NCBI GenBank assembly: GCA_030141605.1
Contig: JAQGDQ010000593.1
Coordinates: forward strand, 1 to 64,000
Direction: 5' to 3'
Length of the DNA stretch: 64,000 nucleotides
From: Tubiluchus corallicola
Lineage: Eukaryota; Priapulida; Priapulimorpha; Priapulimorphida; Tubiluchidae
Positions 59,046 to 64,000 of the stretch are shown piece after piece (positions within the stretch are counted from its first letter, which is position 1; each line of letters begins with the position of its first letter). A program made the position numbers and the translations under genes. A model generated the notes under the pieces. That model worked only from the letters and a program-made list of their open reading frames with translations. It was not told where the DNA came from and made no database searches.

Positions 59046-60604
59046 ATAATGACACTATAATTATACAAACAAAACAATTACTAATAAAAAAATTGTTAAA
59101 TCTTCCTGTTAGTTATATTAGTTGTTTAATGATTAGTATTTAAAGTAAATTGTCATTCATCAAGCAAAATTATAATCTATCAAAAAATATATCAAAACAA
59201 AAAGTTGAAAGTTAATTATAGTTCTAAAACGATCTCATTGTTAATGTTTTTAAGTTTCAATCTTTCAGATCAGTTTGCTCTAGTCTGTATGTAAAGGCCA
59301 AATAAGAGTGGTCCGAAAACTGCACCTTGCCTAACTGTTTTAAATATACACGTAATGGCGATTACATTTAATATTTACTTGATAGTATATCTATTTTCAA
59401 TAGCTATAATCTGTCATCACATTCTCGATTACTTTTCCATTGCAATCAGCCGTGTGCAATGAGAAGAAAAGTGTCCAAGAATCGTAATCATCATCATATG
59501 CCCGTCACGTCTATTGTAGACATTGGGCAGGCAGAATTCTAAAATAAAAGAAATCTGTCTTCAGACAAGTAAACGCAGCAGTAATCGAGCAAAAAAACTA
59601 GACACTGCTACGCCAGTGGCTTGTCAGCACCACTTCCGTTCATATAATCAGAATGCCCAAGAATCTTATTTATTTGAAATCTAGCAGTGTATGGACCATA
59701 TATTATTTGTTAGTCTACAAAAATAATTTTTTAGCATATTTTCTGTTCTGTTCTCTTAACAGAGGCCAAATTGTAAAATACTATTAAATATTACTATAAA
59801 ATACTATTAATTTTTTTAAAAATTTCTTTCTACAATTATTCACTTCAAAACAAGAATGATTTGAGTATTTTGCTACACCACTCAAGTTACAGAAACAAAA
59901 AGCTTGTTTCGCACGCGTATATTCGATCGTGTTCCTGTATCTGTTTACATCCTTGCTTCATGACGCACCGTCATTTTATGCGTGTCGTGGACTAGTATAT
60001 AATCTGCAAATTACTGCTTTAACGCCTGTCTTTAAATCGCTGGTCATAAATTCTTTGCAAAGTTGTAAAAGTTGAGGCATAAGAATTTAAACAGTGGATG
60101 AGTTTATATTGCGGGATAGGGTTACCAATTTACAGATACCAAGAGCGGGGATAATGAATCGTCCCGTTTATATTTTTCTTCCGCCACCTAGGCGGTTTAA
60201 AGGCACGCTGCTTATAATGCTTTCTCATTTTTGCCAATGTGTGGCACCACGTGTTTTCCATTCTAAGTGTTTACGATACCTGCATCGACATTTACTAAAC
60301 TAAAAAACTCTGATTGGTCAGCAAACAAGTAAATAATTGAAATAAATTAGAAAATTGACGTTGCTTAGTAGTGACGATATTTTTTATTTTTGTCTACTTG
60401 TTGTCTTTTTAAATTAATTGCTTTAATGCAAACAATATCCGTGCTTATTTGTTGTTGTTGATCGTGTCTAATATTGATTTTGCTTTTATTAAGTACTGCT
60501 GTTTTCTAATTGAGCCACTTTACGTAACTTCAATGTACACGTGTGTTCGAAAATAAGTGACGTTAATCGTAAAAGGCTTGCCAAAGATTGCTGATAGTTT
60601 CAAA
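59046..60604. other. Unassigned DNA with an RT-motif relic
   Basis: At 59340-59287 the minus strand reads TVRQGAVFGPLLFGLYIQ, the LINE RT block, in isolation. The rest shows no gene. Confidence 0.5.
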
Positions 60605-60616
60605 CGTGGTTTTTGT

Positions 60617-61110
60617 TGTTGTTGGCATCCTTCTATCTCTGAAGACAATGGAGTGTGCGCCAACAGAGTCAGTTATTGATCACATTGATGGAGCTGCAGC
60701 GTCGACTGTGGCTGACCAGTGTGATCCTTGAACGTTTCCAGGGCTAGGCAAGGTGTATGGAGATCCTGAGTTGCCCAGACAACAGGAACCCTCTCTCTTC
60801 CTCCCCGGTGTAGTCCAAAGGAAAGCGGAGCGATACGTTTGGCACCAGATTGGCTGCAGGAGCTGCCGGAGTCAGTGAGCATGCTGCACTGGTCCGCCTT
60901 CGGGGCTCCACTCCTGATTTGGAAGGTTTACTCCTCTCCACTCCGTTGGGTCACTTGACTTCCTCCGCCTTGTGCAGCTCCTCCGCCTAGTATCGAGATA
61001 CAGTGTGGGCATCCCGCAAGCTGGTATTGCTAGGCGGTCACCCATCCAAGCACTAACCAGGCTCTACGTTGCTTAACTTCGGTGATCAGGTGTTTTCAAC
61101 GTGATTTGGC
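60617..61110 (-). mobile_element. 5S-rRNA-derived SINE, copy C
   Basis: Minus-strand head GATCACCGAAGTTAAGCAAC and CTTGGATGGGTGACCGCCTA, a body collinear with copy A, and an AAC-repeat tail. Target duplication CGTGGTTTTTGT/CGTAGTTTTTGT (60605-60616, 61111-61122), one mismatch. The head has a deletion at GATCAGGTGTTTTCAACG, different from copy A. Confidence 0.88.
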
Positions 61111-61122
61111 CGTAGTTTTTGT

Positions 61123-61851
61123 AATCCACGCAGAAATGCGTGAGCGCAAAAGTTTCTAACGCAATGCGCATTTCAATAGTTCGCGAATTTTACAAGATTC
61201 GCAGCGCCCACGAAGGCATATGATTATAATATGATTAGCTGATCATACAATATAGCAATTAACATCATTTGCCTGTTGTTTGGCGTCAGGCGAAATTTAT
61301 ATTAGGTCATTTAGTGAGAACTACATTGTAAAACCTGGCTTCAGGGAAGCCAACAAGTGGAGGACATTTTGTGTTTGTTTTTGTCTGCGCATCATATAGC
61401 TGCTTAGTAATTTCATAAAATAAATATATTACAAGGAATATACGCAGCACCTGTTCCGTACGCGCATTTCAAAAATTTATAGTGTTTTGAAAATGTCAAA
61501 TAAACAGTGTAAGAAGACCAGCATGCCAACTGCTTCGAAGAGTTCATGGAATTGATGTTAATGTTTAGCTATTCTCTTTTGTTAGAGACTTTTTAATCTT
61601 TAGTAGTTACCTGGGCGGAAAGCAAGACACTAAAACAGCAAAAAGACATTCGACATTATCTTTGTATTTCTATTTGCCATCTTAAGCCTAATGTGTAGAA
61701 GATTCACTAAGAATTTTGTTAAACCATTCGAGTTTCCTAGCTATTAATAGTTGACAACTGGTTTAATGTGGTGTTACTGTTCCACTCACAAATACGTATG
61801 TGCTTATTGCTTATGTATAAAAAAGAGGTCTCTTATTTACACATTGACGTG
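61123..61851. other. No recognisable gene or element
   Basis: Ordinary AT-rich DNA between the SINE and the hAT MITE. Confidence 0.4.
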
Positions 61852-61859
61852 CTAGTATG

Positions 61860-62285
61860 CAGGGTGGATTACCCTATAGGCTTGTACAAACTGCGGTCTA
61901 GGGCCCGTCATTCTTGGGGTCCCATACTTTAGATAGCTGAATAATTCATATAACTTAAAATAGAATTTCAATTTCAAAAGGAGACGCCAGGAAGTCTGAA
62001 AAACCAGTTTTAAAATGGCTCCTCTTTTGGGATAAAGGATCTGCAATTGAAGCCTTTTATTTGAGACAAAAAGCCCTTACTTGACGAACTTTATTTGAAA
62101 GAAGGGCCCCACTTCGAAGCCCTTTGTGTGAAATGTTAGACCCTATAGCTGTGGAAATGTTGCTGAAATACATCACAAGTAAACAATATTCGAGATGGGT
62201 GCGAGCAAATTAGAGGGTGGATCTGTCTGAGGGGCCCCATATTTTCATTAACTTTAGAGCCCCAAAAGCTCATAATCCGGCCCTG
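61860..62285 (+). mobile_element. hAT MITE, CAGGGC family, copy 2
   Basis: Left end CAGGGTGGATTACCC, right end (reverse complement) CAGGGCCGGATTATGAGC. Target duplication CTAGTATG/CTAATGTG, six of eight alike. Shares GATGGGTGCGAGCAAATT and GGGGCCCC words with copy 1. Confidence 0.78.
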
Positions 62286-62610
62286 CTAATGTGGCTTTCA
62301 ATTAACTGCAGGTACATTTTCTATAAGTATTTACTGCTACTCCAATTGCAGATTAAATTCAGGTAAAACACTGATGTCGTATCTATTTTTAAATATTACT
62401 ATTGGCTTCCATGTTATTTATGTTGCATATTGCGTGTAAAATTATCAAGAATATGCCCTGAGGAACCTCCTGTTGTACCTTGTGCAACCTTTACACATAA
62501 TGCTGCTTCATCGTATGCACGATCTGTTTCATATTGTTTTTACTTGTGTAGCAGTCGCTGTAAATTATTGAAGCTTTTATATCGCGTTACTTGCGTATTA
62601 TGTGTAAAAA
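62286..62610. other. Unassigned DNA left of the 58-bp array
   Basis: Contains CCCTGAGGAACCTCCTG and CCTTGTGCAACC words resembling the array unit, perhaps decayed first units. Confidence 0.35.
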
Positions 62611-63830
62611 TAATGGTCCAAAGATTGTACCTTGTGGAACTTTTATCAGTCTTTATAAATGCAATTAAGAATGGTCCAAAAATTATACCTTGTGGAACCT
62701 TCTTCAGTCTTTATAAATATAATTAAGAATGGTCCAAAGGCTGTACCTTGTGTAACCTTCTCCACTCGTTATAAATATAATTAAGAATGGTCCAAAGGTT
62801 GTACCTTGTTGAACCTTCTCCACTCGTTATAAATATAATTAAGAATGGTCCAAAGGCTGTACCTTGTGGAACCTTCTCTGGTCGTTATAAAAAAAATTAA
62901 GAATGGTCCAAAGGTTGTACCTTGTGGAACCTTCTTCAGTCTTTATAAATATAATTAAGAATTGTCCAAAGGTTGTACCTTGTGGAACCTTCTTCAGTCT
63001 TTATAAATATAATTAAGAATGGTCCAAAGATTGTACCTTGTGGAACCTTCTCTAATTGTTATAAATACAATTAAGAATGGTCGAAAGGTTGTACCTTGTG
63101 GAACCTTCTCTAATCGTTATGAACACAATTAAGAATGGTCGAAAGGTTGTACCTTGTGGAACCTTCTCCAGTCGTTATAAATATAATTAAGAATGGTCCA
63201 AAGGTTGTACCTTGTGGAACCTTCTCTAATCGTTATAAACACAATTAAGAATGGTCGAAAGGTTGTACCTTGTGGAACCTTCTCCACTCGTTATAAATAT
63301 AATAAAGAATGGTGCAAAGGTTGAACCTTGGGGAACCTTCTTCACTCTTTTAAATGTAATAAAGAATGGTGCAAAGGTTGAACCTTGGGGAACCTTCTTC
63401 ACTCTTTATAAATATAATAAAGAATGGTGCAAAGGTTGAACCTTGGGGAACCTTCTTCACTCTTTATGAATATAATAAAGAATGGTGCAAAGGTTGAACC
63501 TTGGGGAACCTTCTTCACTCTTTATAAATATAATAAAGAATGGTGCAAAGGTTGAACGTTGGGGAACCTTCTTCACTCTTTATGAATATAATAAAGAATG
63601 GTGCAAAGGTTGAACCTTGGGGAACCTTCTTCACTCTTTATAAATATAATAAAGAATGGTGCAAAGGTTGAACCTTGGGGAACCTTCTTCACTCTTTATA
63701 AATATAATAAAGAATGGTGCAAAGGTTGAACCTTGGGGAACCTTCTTCACTCTTTATAAATATAATTAAGAATGGTGCAAAGGTTGAACGTTGTGGAACC
63801 TTTTTCACTCTTTATAAATAATGTGGCTTT
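62611..63830 (-). repeat. 58-bp minisatellite built from an RT motif
   Basis: About 20 copies. Left subfamily: GTCCAAAGGTTGTACCTTGT, GGAACCTTCTCTAATCGTTA, TAAACACAATTAAGAATG. Right subfamily: GTGCAAAGGTTGAACCTTGG, GGAACCTTCTTCACTC and so on. On the minus strand one unit reads VPQGTIFGPFLIIFIK (left) or VPQGSTFAPFFIIFIKSEE (right), which is the LINE RT block GVPQGSxxGPxLFxIYI. 58 bp shifts frame every unit, so there is no long coding frame on that strand. Confidence 0.88.
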
Positions 63831-64000
63831 ATGTCTTTTTTACCTCACCAGTCATTCTGTATGCAGACGCATCTCGCTATAAATTATCATTGGCTTCTCC
63901 GGCTTCATTAATAAACCGAACGAAGATGGATGGAATTCCAGTCAATGCCTGACTGTCCTGGCCATCATAATTATGCTAATAGGGATGCTGGCATACAGAC
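63831..64000. other. Right edge, nothing recognised
   Basis: Non-repetitive DNA after the array. Confidence 0.4.

Overview
This is a 64-kb piece of a metazoan nuclear genome, probably an invertebrate. It is AT-rich. It has spliceosomal introns with GT..AG borders, more than twenty minisatellite arrays, non-LTR retrotransposon remnants, 5S-rRNA-headed SINEs, and non-autonomous DNA transposons of the Tc1/mariner-pogo, hAT and PIF/Harbinger types. I see no bacterial gene, operon, CRISPR array or functional RNA gene. The species cannot be named from the sequence alone.

Left third (1-22.2 kb, minus strand): one split gene that I read as a homologue of SPATA1 (spermatogenesis-associated protein 1). 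Nine exons can be placed from 22243 down to 1687. Every exon-exon phase agrees and every border is AG/GT. The 454 codons recovered cover the N-terminal globular domain, a disordered middle and the start of the C-terminal coiled coil; the rest lies past the left edge. About 19 kb of intron carries minisatellites (17, 21, 28, 30, 36 bp and about 114/413 bp), a GAT/GTT tract, a 5S SINE and several small DNA transposons. A 61-bp near-copy of the end of exon 6 (10619-10679) has phases that would let it replace exon 6.

Middle (22.2-29.2 kb): intergenic DNA, then a plus-strand gene of which two exons are visible. A TATA box lies at 26290 and a short first coding exon at 26363-26379. A 590-bp second exon at 28610-29199 encodes a low-complexity, probably nuclear regulatory protein with a basic stretch and a SUMO-type motif. 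Its family is not recognised and its remaining exons were not found.

Right half (29.2-64 kb): no further convincing host exon. It is a mosaic of mobile-element pieces and tandem arrays: hAT and pogo MITEs with clean target duplications, LINE 3' ends sharing a GGGCAG hairpin, a mariner derivative whose internal-deletion junction is repeated five times (52.3-53.4 kb), a Harbinger MITE (55.5-56.3 kb), two more 5S SINEs, and a 58-bp minisatellite at the right edge whose unit is the reverse-transcriptase 'VPQGxxFxPF' block. The recurring theme is tandem amplification of segments inside, or derived from, mobile elements. Some long open frames in the window are only repeat units without stop codons and are not genes.
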